This document shows positions 54,983 through 64,000 of a stretch of DNA of 64,000 nucleotides, piece after piece; the first letter of the stretch is position 1; each line of letters starts with the position of its first letter. Origin of the DNA: Pararcticibacter amylolyticus (GTDB taxonomy: Bacteria; Bacteroidota; Bacteroidia; Sphingobacteriales; Sphingobacteriaceae); the NCBI RefSeq assembly GCF_003130405.1, contig NZ_QEAS01000019.1, forward strand, positions 22,771-86,770, in the 5' to 3' direction. The translations under genes were made by a program, and so were the position numbers. Under the pieces are notes generated by a model, which saw only the letters and a list, made by a program, of their open reading frames with translations, had not been told where the DNA came from and did no database searches.

Positions 54983-57900
54983 TCAATGGAAATTCCGTCC
55001 TTTGTGGAACACCCTCTTCTGCCCTTTTCCTGGCACGTCCTGCACTTTAGTACCTGTATCATCATTCGTTAATCCATTTAAGGAACTCGCGGGATTTGTT
55101 AGTTTCTTAAGAAGTACGTTATAATTATAACACCTCTGCATCACCACATGAACCACCTCTCCCTCCACCTGCAAGCGCCCATCTATCAGGATTAATTGCG
55201 ACTGAATGATCTCTTTCCTGTATTTACGAAAGAACTTTTCCCATACGACCACATTGGCAAATCCTGTTTCATCTTTAATCGTAATAAATACAATGCCTTT
55301 GGCTGTGCCGGGACGCTGACGTACGGTGATCATTCCCGCAATGCGCAGTGTATCTCCGTTGTTCATAGATCTTAGCTTCTCCAGGGGAATAGCCCCAGCT
55401 TGCTTAAGGTCTGATCGTAAAAAGCTAAGCGGGTGGGCTTTAACAGATAATCCGGTTGCTGCAAAATCCTGTACTACATGCTCACTTTCCGTTATCAGGG
55501 GTAATTCTATTTGTTCCCCCAGGCTGGCCGGTGGCAAGGTTTCCAGTAAAGCGCATGGACGGTCAGCCAGGGCTGCTATTTCCCAAAGTGCCTGTCTGCG
55601 GTCGAGGCCAATAGACCGGAAAGCATCCGCATCGGCCAGTTTCTCCAGTGCCGGTTGCGGGATGCCAGCTTTTGACAGATCGGTGATGTGCCGGTAAGGG
55701 GCATTAGCGGCCAATAAATTCATCTCATCTTCCCCCAGCCCTTTCACCAGGCGGAATCCCAGTCGCAAGGCATGATGATCACCTTGTTTCTCTTCCAGTT
55801 TATGATCCCATGCTGAATGATTAATATCAACAGGCCTGACAATAACACCATGGCTCCTGGCGTCGTCTACAATCTCAGCAGGCTGGTAAAATCCCATGGG
55901 CTGACTGTTAAGCAAGGATGCTGCAAATACATCAGGATAATGACACTTTAACCAGGAGGAAATATAAACCAGCAGGGCAAAAGAAGCTGCATGGCTTTCC
56001 GGGAAGCCATACCCCTCAAAACCTTGCAGTTGCTTGAAAACCCGGCGTGAAAAGTCTTCTTCATATCCCCTGGCCACCATCCCCTCCACCAGCTTTTTTT
56101 CGTAGAGATGGAGCTTGCCATTTGCTTTGAAAGTTGCCATGCTGCGGCGCAGTTGGTCGGCTTCTGCTGGTGTAAAGCCGGCAGCCACAATAGCGATCTC
56201 CATTGCCTGTTCCTGGAATAGCGGGACGCCTAAAGTCCGTCCCAGGATCTCTTTTAACTCTTCTGAAGGGAAGTCCGGGTCTTCCTCTTTTTTACGCCTG
56301 CGCAGGTAAGGGTGCACCATATCTCCCTGAATAGGGCCGGGCCTTACAATGGCGACCTCGATGACGAGATCGTAAAAACATTTTGGTTTCAGGCGGGGCA
56401 GCATGGCCATCTGAGCCCGGCTTTCGATTTGAAAGACTCCCAGAGTATCGGCATGACTGATCATTTCATAGACCTTTTCATCATCCTGAGGCACATTGGC
56501 GAGCGTTAGCTCTTTCCCATAATGGAGGTTTGCCAGATCAAAAGCTTTCCGTATCATGGTCAGCATACCCAGTCCCAGCACGTCGACCTTCAATATGCCG
56601 AGGGCCTCCAGGTCGTCTTTATTCCATTCCAGCTGGGTGCGGTTTTCCATGCGGGCATTCAGTACCGGACAAATGTCAGACAGCCTATTGTCGGTGATCA
56701 CAAAACCTCCCGTATGCTGCCCCAGCTGGCGCGGAAAGCCCATCAGCAAGGCGGTTAACTCCAATACTTTTCTGATGTGCGGATCCTGCGGATTGAGGCC
56801 TTGTTCTCTTAAGCGCTTTTCATCAAAGCCCTCATCATGGAAATCCCATATGGTGGCTCCAATACTTTTAATCATATCTTCAGATAACCCCATCGCCTTG
56901 CCTGTATCGCGAATCGCGCCCTTATGTCTTTCCTGGGAGACGGTGGCAACAATTGCGGCGTGTTCTCGTCCATAATCTTCGTAGATGTACTGAATGATCT
57001 CTTCACGCCGTTCGTGTTCAAAATCAACATCAATATCCGGCCACTCTTCCCTGGCGTCCGACATAAAGCGGGAAAAGAGAAGCCTTGATTTCATAGGGTC
57101 TACTGCAGTGATGCCAAGACAATAACAGACGGTTGAATTGGCGGCAGAGCCGCGGCCCTGGTGAAGGATGCCCAGTTCTTCCGCTTTTTGTGTGTATTTA
57201 TATACCCGCAGAAAATAAGGGGCAAGTTTACGCTTTTCAATAAAAGCCAGTTCAAAATCAATCTGCTTACCGATCTGGTCCGGGATATCTCTGCCATAGC
57301 GTTTGTGAGCTCCTTCCTCCGTGTGTTTCCTTAATCGCTCCTGAGGTGTAAGCCCGTCTATGATTTTTTCTTCAGGCTCAATGTACTGAAGTGTGTCCAG
57401 TGAAAAAGTGCAGGATTGCGCAATGGTCAGAGTGTTGTCTATCGCTGCAGAATAATCACGGAAGAGGCGATGTATCTCTTTTACAGGCTTAAGATAGCGT
57501 TCTGCATTCGGATGTAATCGATATCCTGCATGATAGATCGTGCATTTTTCCCGGATACAGGTGAGGATGTCCTGCAATTCCCGGCGGCTGGCTTCATGAT
57601 AATATACATCTCCCGTGGCGGCCAGTGGTATGCCCATTTGTCTGAGACGGTGCATTCGTTTCGCATCGTCTCCGCTGTAAGAACGGTTTACCGCTATATA
57701 TAAAGAAGTGCCGAAAACACTGAGGTATTCCTTTGCCGCCGCTTTAAACTCATCATCAAAATCGAAACGTGCATTCAGGTTAGCAGGCGGTACAATGATA
57801 AATCGAATACCTTCTCTGTGAGCAAATACATCTGATTTGTATAAATGGCATTCTCCTTTTTCGGCCCGCAGGTTACCTGTGGTCAGCAGAGCCGAAAGCC

Positions 57901-58159
57901 TGCTGTAAGCTTCCCGGTCTGTGGGATAGGCCAGGAGGCTGGGCCCGTCCAGCAGGTCGATGCGGCAGGCCGGAATAAATTGGATGGGAAGGTTCTTAGC
58001 CGCTATATGTGCCTTTACGATGCCTGCAAGACTATTCCGGTCGGTAATCGCAATAGCCGTATATCCCAATGCATGTGCTTGTTCCACCAATTCTTCCGGG
58101 TGCGATCCTCCCCGGAGGAAGCTGAAATTCGAGGTGACTTGTAGTTCAGCGTACTGCAT
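54983..58159 (-). CDS. dnaE2: Error-prone DNA polymerase III alpha-subunit homologue DnaE2
   Basis: 1058 residues from ATG 58159 (MQYAELQVTSNFSFLRGG). The N-terminal PHP domain is followed by the C-family polymerase core, with PDIDVDFEHERREEIIQYIYEDYG carrying the catalytic aspartates, then the thumb and fingers region and the C-terminal OB fold (RIAGMITVRQRPGTAKG, GFANVVVWEKF). In ImuA-ImuB-DnaE2 mutasomes it performs translesion synthesis during SOS-induced mutagenesis. It is the last gene of the operon; the ImuB stop is 4 bases upstream of this ATG, though an earlier in-frame ATG at 58180 overlaps ImuB. Length fits DnaE2. Confidence 0.93.
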   Translation of the reverse strand: MQYAELQVTSNFSFLRGGSHPEELVEQAHALGYTAIAITDRNSLAGIVKAHIAAKNLPIQFIPACRIDLLDGPSLLAYPTDREAYSRLSALLTTGNLRAEKGECHLYKSDVFAHREGIRFIIVPPANLNARFDFDDEFKAAAKEYLSVFGTSLYIAVNRSYSGDDAKRMHRLRQMGIPLAATGDVYYHEASRRELQDILTCIREKCTIYHAGYRLHPNAERYLKPVKEIHRLFRDYSAAIDNTLTIAQSCTFSLDTLQYIEPEEKIIDGLTPQERLRKHTEEGAHKRYGRDIPDQIGKQIDFELAFIEKRKLAPYFLRVYKYTQKAEELGILHQGRGSAANSTVCYCLGITAVDPMKSRLLFSRFMSDAREEWPDIDVDFEHERREEIIQYIYEDYGREHAAIVATVSQERHKGAIRDTGKAMGLSEDMIKSIGATIWDFHDEGFDEKRLREQGLNPQDPHIRKVLELTALLMGFPRQLGQHTGGFVITDNRLSDICPVLNARMENRTQLEWNKDDLEALGILKVDVLGLGMLTMIRKAFDLANLHYGKELTLANVPQDDEKVYEMISHADTLGVFQIESRAQMAMLPRLKPKCFYDLVIEVAIVRPGPIQGDMVHPYLRRRKKEEDPDFPSEELKEILGRTLGVPLFQEQAMEIAIVAAGFTPAEADQLRRSMATFKANGKLHLYEKKLVEGMVARGYEEDFSRRVFKQLQGFEGYGFPESHAASFALLVYISSWLKCHYPDVFAASLLNSQPMGFYQPAEIVDDARSHGVIVRPVDINHSAWDHKLEEKQGDHHALRLGFRLVKGLGEDEMNLLAANAPYRHITDLSKAGIPQPALEKLADADAFRSIGLDRRQALWEIAALADRPCALLETLPPASLGEQIELPLITESEHVVQDFAATGLSVKAHPLSFLRSDLKQAGAIPLEKLRSMNNGDTLRIAGMITVRQRPGTAKGIVFITIKDETGFANVVVWEKFFRKYRKEIIQSQLILIDGRLQVEGEVVHVVMQRCYNYNVLLKKLTNPASSLNGLTNDDTGTKVQDVPGKGQKRVFHKGRNFH

Positions 58160-58163
58160 GATT

Positions 58164-59663
58164 TTACGCAAAATATCCATGTAAATACCAATGACCATTC
58201 TCTCCGTCATAATGTCCTGAACGGAACAGCCAGTAACGCAGGCCTTCTTCATCTTCAACTGCATAGTAATCCCGGTGTTCCCCCTTACCCAGCCACCATT
58301 CCTGTTCAATGCGTTCCGGCCCGTCTGCCCTGGTAACGATGTGCCGTTTTCCTTTACAACTGAATACCCTGGGTGGATAATCCGGTAACAGCGACATTAC
58401 TTCAATAGGTTCTGGTTGGGATAATAACCTGACCGGCCTGGGACCGGCCACGTACCAGGCAGTTTGTGGTTTATCGTTTAGCGAAGCCGCAAGCTGTACC
58501 GACCGTTCAGGCCAGTAATGCTCTGACGGCAGGTAGCGTTTTATCCGGTCAGGCCCGATCTTCCCGGCAATGCGGTCAAGCAATTCGGCTAAGGCATGAT
58601 CTTGCAGTCCTGGTTTGCCGGCCCATAATTTCTCCTGGACGGGATCGATATCTTCAACTTTCTGTGCTTCGAGGAGGAAGAGCTCAATACCCATGGCGGG
58701 TTCTATTTTTTCGGTCTGTAAACAAAACAGTTTAAACAGATGAGATATGCTGTGCGAACCTCCGATCGTTGAAATACTTATCTGTACTTGTTTGTTGTCT
58801 GCCCTGAAGCATTTCAGTACTGCTTTGCGTACGCCCTTTCCCTCAGACTGCAAACGCGGGCATAAGCTTTCCAGTAATTTTTCAATAGCGGTTTCGATGG
58901 CTTCAGGCGTATATACAGGTTCGGGGCAGGGGAGCCGTTCCTCATAAGGAACGGGCGGAACAATAGCCGTCAGATGCTCATCTACGGAGCCTAATGCCCT
59001 TGCCAGCTGAAGTAAAAGGCTTTCGCCGAACCGCCTTCGCAATATGGTACGCTGAACGGACATGAAGCTGCCGATCGTATGGAACCCCAGCTTATGCAGT
59101 TTATCAGTTATTTCCTGATCCAGCCGCAAGGCTTCGGGAGGCAAGCTACTGATCGCACCGGCCTGTTCACCGCTGCTTACAATAGGAGAGATATTTCCGA
59201 ACCGGGCGACAGCCCAGGCTGTTCCCACTGTATCGGCTATTGCACCTCTTGCATAATATCCCATCCCGCGTAACTTTAAGACCAGTTCTTTTAAATAGCC
59301 CCGTTCATCCCCCCATAAATGTGTGCATCCTGAAATATCGAGGATCAGGCCGTCGTGGAGATCAATAGCAACAAATGGAGTATACCGGATACACCATAAG
59401 CCAATGTTTCGCAAGATCCGTTCTTCTTTTTCGTGGGGATAGTCTAGTGTGTGTAAATCAGCCGTGACAGCCCGGGCATCTGTTGCCGTCATACCGCAAC
59501 GAATACCTTGTTCTTCAGCCTGACGATTAGCCGCTTTGACAACAATGCGGTTACGCTCCGGTGTAACCAGAATCAAAGGACTCCCACTCAATTGAGGGTT
59601 CCCGAGAGTGGCCCGGTCTGTCATCAGATAGGGAAACCATATTGCCATATACCGCCTTTGCAT
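58164..59663 (-). CDS. imuB: ImuB, Y-family polymerase-like mutasome scaffold
   Basis: 499 residues of the Y-family fold. The N-terminus (MAIWFPYLMTDR) lacks the Asp of the DxD metal site, and the later LDISGCTHLWG segment keeps only part of the acidic set. This is typical of ImuB, which is polymerase-inactive and acts as the hub linking the beta clamp, ImuA and DnaE2. It starts 3 bases after the ImuA stop and ends 4 bases before dnaE2. A beta-clamp-binding motif is expected near the C-terminal part but I could not identify it with confidence. Confidence 0.88.
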   Translation of the reverse strand: MQRRYMAIWFPYLMTDRATLGNPQLSGSPLILVTPERNRIVVKAANRQAEEQGIRCGMTATDARAVTADLHTLDYPHEKEERILRNIGLWCIRYTPFVAIDLHDGLILDISGCTHLWGDERGYLKELVLKLRGMGYYARGAIADTVGTAWAVARFGNISPIVSSGEQAGAISSLPPEALRLDQEITDKLHKLGFHTIGSFMSVQRTILRRRFGESLLLQLARALGSVDEHLTAIVPPVPYEERLPCPEPVYTPEAIETAIEKLLESLCPRLQSEGKGVRKAVLKCFRADNKQVQISISTIGGSHSISHLFKLFCLQTEKIEPAMGIELFLLEAQKVEDIDPVQEKLWAGKPGLQDHALAELLDRIAGKIGPDRIKRYLPSEHYWPERSVQLAASLNDKPQTAWYVAGPRPVRLLSQPEPIEVMSLLPDYPPRVFSCKGKRHIVTRADGPERIEQEWWLGKGEHRDYYAVEDEEGLRYWLFRSGHYDGENGHWYLHGYFA

Positions 59664-59666
59664 CTC

Positions 59667-60404
59667 TCACCCTGCTTTTTGTTCCAATGAATGGATAGAT
59701 TTTTGTTCTTCAATCAGTTTAAACTTATCCCCGGTCCATTCTATCATCCATTTACCCGGATTGCCGTTCCTGACTTTAAGAAGGGAGACCTGCCAGCGCG
59801 GAAAGCCCAATCCTGGCATGTCGTCTTCGAGCCTGCTTGGTAAATGCTTCACTATCCAGCGGGCGGCAGAAGCGGTAGGAGCCATTTTTGCAGGCATATT
59901 ACGGAGAACAAAACCTGTTACATGGCTATACTCAACAGCAAGCTGCAGGCGGCGGGATTGTTTAAAATCAAGCTTCCTGACTTCTGTAACTACTGCTGCA
60001 AGCCCGGGATATTTCAGTGCTTCTTCCATTACCCATAATGCTTCCGGATCATTCATGACCCGGATGAAGATCAGCCGGTCGGGACTGATGCCAAAAGAAC
60101 CTAATGCCGGAGGGAAAATATTATCTTTAAGGCTGATCCATAAGCACACACCGCCCTTTTGCATCATAACAGATAGCAACCCGCTGACTAGCCCGGCGCA
60201 AGCCGTGGCCTGCTCCGTATTTGCGCAAATCATTTCATGTATGCTTCCCAAAGGAAAAACCTGGTTAGGAAAAGCTGCTTCTATCGGTCCCAGTCCCATC
60301 CGTTCATGTGTTTCTGATGGTGCTTTATACCCTTCCCATTTCAAAATGCTCTTTTGCAGGTGATCTATCAGTGCTTTTTGGTTTTGTACGGTATGCATTG
60401 CCAT
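59667..60404 (-). CDS. imuA: ImuA, RecA-like SOS mutagenesis protein
   Basis: 245 residues from ATG 60404 (MAMHTVQNQKAL). RecA/SulA-like fold with VFPLGSIHEMICANTEQATACAGLVSGLL where RecA has its P-loop region, and GGVCLWISLKDNIFPPALGSFGISPDRLIFIRV as the core strand; the P-loop glycine/lysine set is degenerate, as is usual for ImuA. First gene of the imuA-imuB-dnaE2 operon. A -7 element (TATCTTTG, minus strand 60429-60422) lies 18 bases before the ATG. The frame stays open to 60530, but those residues precede the promoter and look non-coding. Confidence 0.85.
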   Translation of the reverse strand: MAMHTVQNQKALIDHLQKSILKWEGYKAPSETHERMGLGPIEAAFPNQVFPLGSIHEMICANTEQATACAGLVSGLLSVMMQKGGVCLWISLKDNIFPPALGSFGISPDRLIFIRVMNDPEALWVMEEALKYPGLAAVVTEVRKLDFKQSRRLQLAVEYSHVTGFVLRNMPAKMAPTASAARWIVKHLPSRLEDDMPGLGFPRWQVSLLKVRNGNPGKWMIEWTGDKFKLIEEQKSIHSLEQKAG

Positions 60405-60421
60405 TTTAGCTAATATCTCAG

Positions 60422-60429
60422 CAAAGATA
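60422..60429 (-). promoter_or_regulatory. Candidate -7 promoter element (TATCTTTG) of the imuA operon
   Basis: Minus-strand perfect TAnnTTTG match, 18 bases before ATG 60404. Just upstream is an AT-rich partly repetitive stretch (AATACAAATACTAATATT, 60434-60456 region) that could be a repressor site; not provable by eye. Confidence 0.5.
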
Positions 60430-60585
60430 ATGCTAAAAATATTAGTATTTGTATTGCTCTTAAAAATCCCTGTCAAATAATGGGAGCAATGCGCTGAGGA
60501 GGTTTGCCCCGGCGGTGTAAAGAAAAACACTCATTTAGTTTGTTTGTAGAATAGTTACTTTAGTACTATATACATACCAGGTCAT

Positions 60586-62463
60586 ATGAGATATTTGAAA
60601 CCCTTGCTGATCGTTCTATCTATATTTTTTCTTCCTCTGAAGAACTTTTGTCAGAAACCGTCAGCAGTCGGAGATTCTATAGCACTGATTGCCGGAGAAC
60701 AATCCTCTATAGAGCTCCAAAGGCTTCATTTAGCTAAACTTCAGGACTCCTTGAGAAAGGCTGAACTGGAACAGCAGGTTCGTTTACTTAAATCTAACCA
60801 GGAGGAAGAAAAGTTAAGATTGCTTAAAGAGCTTGGCAAGCTGAAGAGCCGGGATTCACTCAGGCTGGAAAAACAGAAGAAGAAGATCGATTCTCTCCGG
60901 GTGTTTATGAAAGGATACCCCGTACATCCTTTCCGGGATACGCTTTTTTTTCTTTACAGCCACGCCGGAAGCTTTTCTCCTCTCGAGCGCGTTGCTGCAG
61001 TATCTTCCAGGATAAGGGTATTGAGTGAAAAATATAATTTCAATCCCGACTCTATTAAGGTAGTGACCGGCGATTTAACATTTGATATTATGTACGGCGA
61101 TGCGATCCTGATGGGCGTATCAGATGAAGATGCTCTCTGGAATAATACATCCAGGGAGCTACTTTCCGTTTCGTATAAAAAGAAGATTGCGGAAGCGATT
61201 ATCAGGCATCGTCAGGAGACAAGCTGGAAAATGATCATCAAAGAAGTGGTATTAGTCCTGCTGGTGGTTGGAGTAGTTGTTTTTATTATTAACAGGATAG
61301 GTAGGTTCTTCGGCTGGATCCGGGTAAAAGTCGAGGCCCAGGAGGGGAAAAGGATAAATGGGATAAAGATCCGGAATTATCAGCTTTTTACCACCCACAA
61401 GCAAACGGCATTCATTCTCTCCGTTTTGTCGTTTATAAAATTCCTGCTAATAATTCTCGTGATATATCTTGCTCTGCCGGTCCTGGTGACCATATTTCCG
61501 GGGACGGAAGGTTTGGCCGGACAATTACTGGCCTATGTGCTCAACCCTTTGAATAAGATATTACGATCGCTTTGGGCGTATGTTCCCAACCTGATCACGA
61601 TCATTGTTATTGTTGTCGTTTTTCGCTATTTCTTAAAGCTTCTGAACTTTTTCAAGCTTGAAATAAAGAACGGGGCTTTGAAGATACATGGTTTTTATGC
61701 CGACTGGGCAGAGCCGACTTACCAGTTATTAAGGGTTTTGGTGCTGGCGTTTATGATGATCGTTGTCTTTCCTTATTTACCGGGTTCTGAGTCACCTGTA
61801 TTCAAAGGCGTATCGGTCTTTTTAGGAGTTCTTTTTACATTCGGTTCGGCAGGAGCGTTGGGCAATGTAGTAGCCGGATTAGTACTTACCTATATGCGGG
61901 CATTTAAAGTTGGCGACCGCGTAAAGATAGGGGAGGTGACGGGAGATATTATTGAGAGATCGCTGCTTGTGACAAGGATCCGTACGATAAAGAACGAGAT
62001 CATATCAGTCCCGAATTCAGCAGTTATGAATAGTCATACTATTAATTTTTCCAGCGATGCGGCAAGTAAAGGGCTGATCATTCATACAACCGTTACCGTA
62101 GGATATGATGTTCCCTGGCGTAAAGTGCACCAGGTATTGATAGATGCGGCTATGAATACAGATCTTGTAGAAAAGGATCCTCTTCCATTTGTTCTTCAAA
62201 CAAGCCTTGAAGACTTCTATGCCGCTTACCAGATAAATGCATATACAAAATACTCAGGTAAACAGGCCGCGATCTATTCGCATCTTTATCAGAATATCCA
62301 GGATAAGTTTCACGAAGCTGGCATCGAAATCACCTCCCCGCATTACCATGCTGTCAGGGATGGCAATGCAGCTGCCATGCCTCCCGGTTATCTGCCGGGT
62401 GATTATTCAGCTCCCGCTTTTCGTGTAGTAAAAACAGAAGATAACCTTCCTGATAAACTGTAG
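60586..62463 (+). CDS. MscS-family mechanosensitive ion channel
   Basis: 625 residues: signal peptide (about 1-22), a periplasmic coiled-coil-rich domain (about 40-210, with repeated EEEKLRLLKELGKLK-like heptads), then membrane helices from about 215 and the MscS core with AGALGNVVAGLVLTYMRAFKVGDRVKIG (TM3 and the beta domain), and RTIKNEIISVPNSAVMNSHTINFS. The gene is long because of the extra periplasmic domain, like the larger MscK/YbdG-type channels. It protects cells from osmotic downshock by opening under membrane tension. It lies alone on the plus strand, divergent from imuA. Confidence 0.92.
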   Translation: MRYLKPLLIVLSIFFLPLKNFCQKPSAVGDSIALIAGEQSSIELQRLHLAKLQDSLRKAELEQQVRLLKSNQEEEKLRLLKELGKLKSRDSLRLEKQKKKIDSLRVFMKGYPVHPFRDTLFFLYSHAGSFSPLERVAAVSSRIRVLSEKYNFNPDSIKVVTGDLTFDIMYGDAILMGVSDEDALWNNTSRELLSVSYKKKIAEAIIRHRQETSWKMIIKEVVLVLLVVGVVVFIINRIGRFFGWIRVKVEAQEGKRINGIKIRNYQLFTTHKQTAFILSVLSFIKFLLIILVIYLALPVLVTIFPGTEGLAGQLLAYVLNPLNKILRSLWAYVPNLITIIVIVVVFRYFLKLLNFFKLEIKNGALKIHGFYADWAEPTYQLLRVLVLAFMMIVVFPYLPGSESPVFKGVSVFLGVLFTFGSAGALGNVVAGLVLTYMRAFKVGDRVKIGEVTGDIIERSLLVTRIRTIKNEIISVPNSAVMNSHTINFSSDAASKGLIIHTTVTVGYDVPWRKVHQVLIDAAMNTDLVEKDPLPFVLQTSLEDFYAAYQINAYTKYSGKQAAIYSHLYQNIQDKFHEAGIEITSPHYHAVRDGNAAAMPPGYLPGDYSAPAFRVVKTEDNLPDKL

Positions 62464-62508
62464 GCCATGAATGAATAATCCGTGAGGCCGGAGAATCGAT
62501 ATGCCGGA

Positions 62509-63297
62509 TTAGTCCAATTGCTTTAATAAGTTCATCAAATAGATATTTGACTCCTGGTCCTCCTTGCTATCGATTGAAGTAACACTGTTGCCAAAGATAT
62601 CTTTAGATTGTTTGATGGATAGAATTTCTTGTCCTTTCTGATTGGTAACAGTTTTAATCCGGTTTCCAAAAATATCAGTGGAGCCCTTCAGTGTTAAGGT
62701 TGTTTGATTCCGGCTGTCTCTGACTTCAATAATATTGTTTCCGAAAATATCTTTAGATTTTTTAACAGATTTAATTGCTTCTCCCTTTGGTCCTGTCAGG
62801 CTCTGAATTTCATTCCCAAAAATATCAGTGGAAGTTTTGAGAGTTCTGTTCGTCTGACCAAAATTATCCTTGACTTCAATAATATCGTTCCCGAAAATAT
62901 CTTTAGACTTTTTAACCGAATGAATCTCTTCTCCGTCGTCTCCCGTTACACTTGTGATTTTATTACCAAAGATATCAGTAGATGTTTTAGCAGTTCTTTT
63001 TATTAGCCCTGATGGATCTTTAAATTCTACTATCTCGTTACCAAAAATATCTTTGGAGGCTTTAACTGATTTAAGGATCTCTCCGTCAGGGCCGGTGATA
63101 GTAGTAATCTTATTCCCAAAAATGTCGGTCGAATGCTTTACCTCCGCAGTTTTATTCCCGCTTCTGTCTTTGTAAGTGACAATAGTATCACCAAAGATAT
63201 TTACTGTTTTGGCAGAGGTGTAAGTCTGGGCTTTTACCGATAGCACTGCAACAAGAGCAGCCAGAGTGATCAAAAATACTTTTATCCGGATGTACAT
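62509..63297 (-). CDS. Secreted protein of nine 25-residue DIFGN repeats
   Basis: 262 residues: a signal peptide (1-23, ending VKAQ), then nine consecutive 25-residue repeats and a short tail. The core sequence is xFGN or xFGD: NIFGD at 33-37 and DIFGN at 58, 83, 108, 133, 158, 183, 208 and 233, with exact spacing. The repeats alternate between two types (STDIFGNxI followed by xSVTGxxGE, and SKDIFGNxIIEVKD), so the real period is 50 residues. I do not recognise the family; the sequence suggests a short beta solenoid or extended beta-hairpin array. No lipobox, membrane span or sorting signal. The gene stands alone, convergent to the MscS gene. Confidence 0.85.
   Translation of the reverse strand: MYIRIKVFLITLAALVAVLSVKAQTYTSAKTVNIFGDTIVTYKDRSGNKTAEVKHSTDIFGNKITTITGPDGEILKSVKASKDIFGNEIVEFKDPSGLIKRTAKTSTDIFGNKITSVTGDDGEEIHSVKKSKDIFGNDIIEVKDNFGQTNRTLKTSTDIFGNEIQSLTGPKGEAIKSVKKSKDIFGNNIIEVRDSRNQTTLTLKGSTDIFGNRIKTVTNQKGQEILSIKQSKDIFGNSVTSIDSKEDQESNIYLMNLLKQLD
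62572..63209 (-). repeat. Tandem 75-base coding repeat
   Basis: The DIFGN-encoding segments are spaced exactly 75 bases; eight full copies and one divergent first copy. Codon variation between copies shows the array is old or under diversification at synonymous sites. Confidence 0.85.
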
Positions 63298-63306
63298 AAG
63301 GGTCAT

Positions 63307-63653
63307 TGGTTCTTTATACTAAGATACAATTTTCGCTATAAGGTTTAATTTTTATTGTGATACGTCCTGGTTGTAAAGGTTTAGATTGTATCTGTTTTTA
63401 CCGTATTTATCCCTCCGCTTAACAAGATCTACGGATCTGTTTATAGTGAGTTGCTGTCTGCACAGAAGACGGCAATTCAATTTTGTATAGGATGAGACTG
63501 TTTCAATATGCTGCATAGCGGCTAACGCCAATCGGCTGCTATGGCCTTGCATCTTTCTTTTATTCAGAAAATAAATGGGTTTAGCTTTTCTTGATAGCAA
63601 GCTGAATTTTAGTTAATTTAAGCATCGCTAACAATGCTTTAAAATAAGTCAAT
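63307..63653. other. Non-coding region before the serine hydrolase gene
   Basis: About 350 bases with no credible gene. A minus-strand open frame (63352-63600) has no protein character. A small hairpin AAGCAT (63620-63625) / ATGCTT (63634-63639) lies 15 bases before the following ATG. Confidence 0.45.
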
Positions 63654-64000
63654 ATGCTTGAAAAATGCCTTCCCTTTGTATATTCATTCGTTTCTGTACT
63701 GCTTTTATTCTCTCAGGAGAATGTTTTCTCCCAGCCAGTGCAACCTGTAAAAGTTGACAGACAATCGCTGGATTCGCTCTTCAATATCTACGAAAAGAAC
63801 AGCTTGTACTTTGCAAGCGTTGAACTGGAGACAGACGGCAAATCGGTTTATCAGAGACAATCAGGGTTTCAGAACCTGGAAAGCAGGCAGAAGATCGATG
63901 GACATACTGTTTTTCTGATCGGATCGATTACAAAGACCTATACCGCGGTGATGATCATGCAGCTTATTGAAGAAGGCAGGCTCAAGCTTTCTGATAAGCT
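63654..64000 (+). CDS. Serine hydrolase (class C beta-lactamase-like), 5' part
   Basis: Partial gene cut by the window edge; 115 residues are visible. A signal peptide (about 1-27, ending VFSQ) is followed by the fold's first helices and the active-site SxxK in GSITKTYTA at about 91-99, with Ser-x-x-Lys as the nucleophile and general base. The family includes class C beta-lactamases, esterases and D-amino acid-releasing enzymes; substrate cannot be told. The YxN and HxG/KTG motifs lie beyond the window. The start was read directly from the sequence (ATG 63654). Confidence 0.82.
   Translation, partial: MLEKCLPFVYSFVSVLLLFSQENVFSQPVQPVKVDRQSLDSLFNIYEKNSLYFASVELETDGKSVYQRQSGFQNLESRQKIDGHTVFLIGSITKTYTAVMIMQLIEEGRLKLSDK

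Noticed and set aside
63352..63600. 82-codon minus-strand frame
   Set aside because: No recognisable features; surrounded by non-coding DNA; not supported beyond being open.

Overview
This window looks like a chromosomal stretch from a Bacteroidota species, most likely a Sphingobacteriaceae relative (Pedobacter/Mucilaginibacter-like). The evidence is gene content (serine palmitoyltransferase, inositol lipid genes, DUF5686 and DUF4833 proteins, a UpxY-type antiterminator, a CHU_C/type IX sorting domain, a Fas1 protein, an imuA-imuB-dnaE2 cassette), moderate to low GC, and repeated Bacteroidota-type -7 promoter elements (TAnnTTTG) ahead of genes. I see no rRNA, tRNA, insertion sequence, prophage or CRISPR array.

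Layout. (1) 54-10133: nine co-directional genes that together look like an inositol-phosphoceramide pathway: serine palmitoyltransferase, a GNAT-fold candidate ceramide synthase, myo-inositol-phosphate synthase, a PgpA-like phosphatase, a GtrA-like membrane protein, a DUF5686 outer-membrane protein, a CDP-alcohol phosphatidyltransferase fused to DUF4833, a fatty-acid hydroxylase and an AUR1-like PAP2 enzyme. (2) 10147-15335: an ATPase-less PAS/H-box/receiver protein, an HTH-S24 regulator, a DUF72 protein, CorA and a YhcC-type radical SAM protein. (3) 15889-18623: porin plus ammonium transporter. (4) 18831-30725: a polysaccharide precursor region with a CpsB/YwqE phosphatase, small regulators, a UpxY antiterminator, a five-gene CDP-sugar C-methylation module, Gmd and a UDP-sugar dehydrogenase; no glycosyltransferase, flippase or polymerase is present. 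(5) 30935-45169: sensor kinases, Fas1 protein, acyl-CoA dehydrogenase-like protein, glycerophosphodiesterase, BadF-type kinase, MBL hydrolase, TPR protein, ohrR-ohr, and small uncharacterised proteins, including the second copy of a tiny zinc-ribbon family whose first copy lies in region 4.

(6) 45432-51948: three secreted proteins on the minus strand, the largest a 1422-residue protein built from about ten near-identical modules whose lengths differ by whole 10-residue steps. (7) 52095-60404: HPP membrane protein, PPOX-like stress protein, AlkD-like protein, DUF3788, then the imuA-imuB-dnaE2 mutagenesis operon. (8) 60586-64000: an MscS-type channel, a secreted protein made of nine exact 25-residue DIFGN repeats, and the 5' part of a serine hydrolase cut by the window edge.

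The strongest candidates for something not yet described are the DIFGN-repeat protein, the modular 10-residue-step repeat protein, the CDP-sugar methylation module without a visible 4,6-dehydratase, the PIP-synthase/DUF4833 fusion inside the inositol sphingolipid operon, and the paired 60-residue zinc ribbons. All family calls are by eye from sequence motifs; no database search was run.
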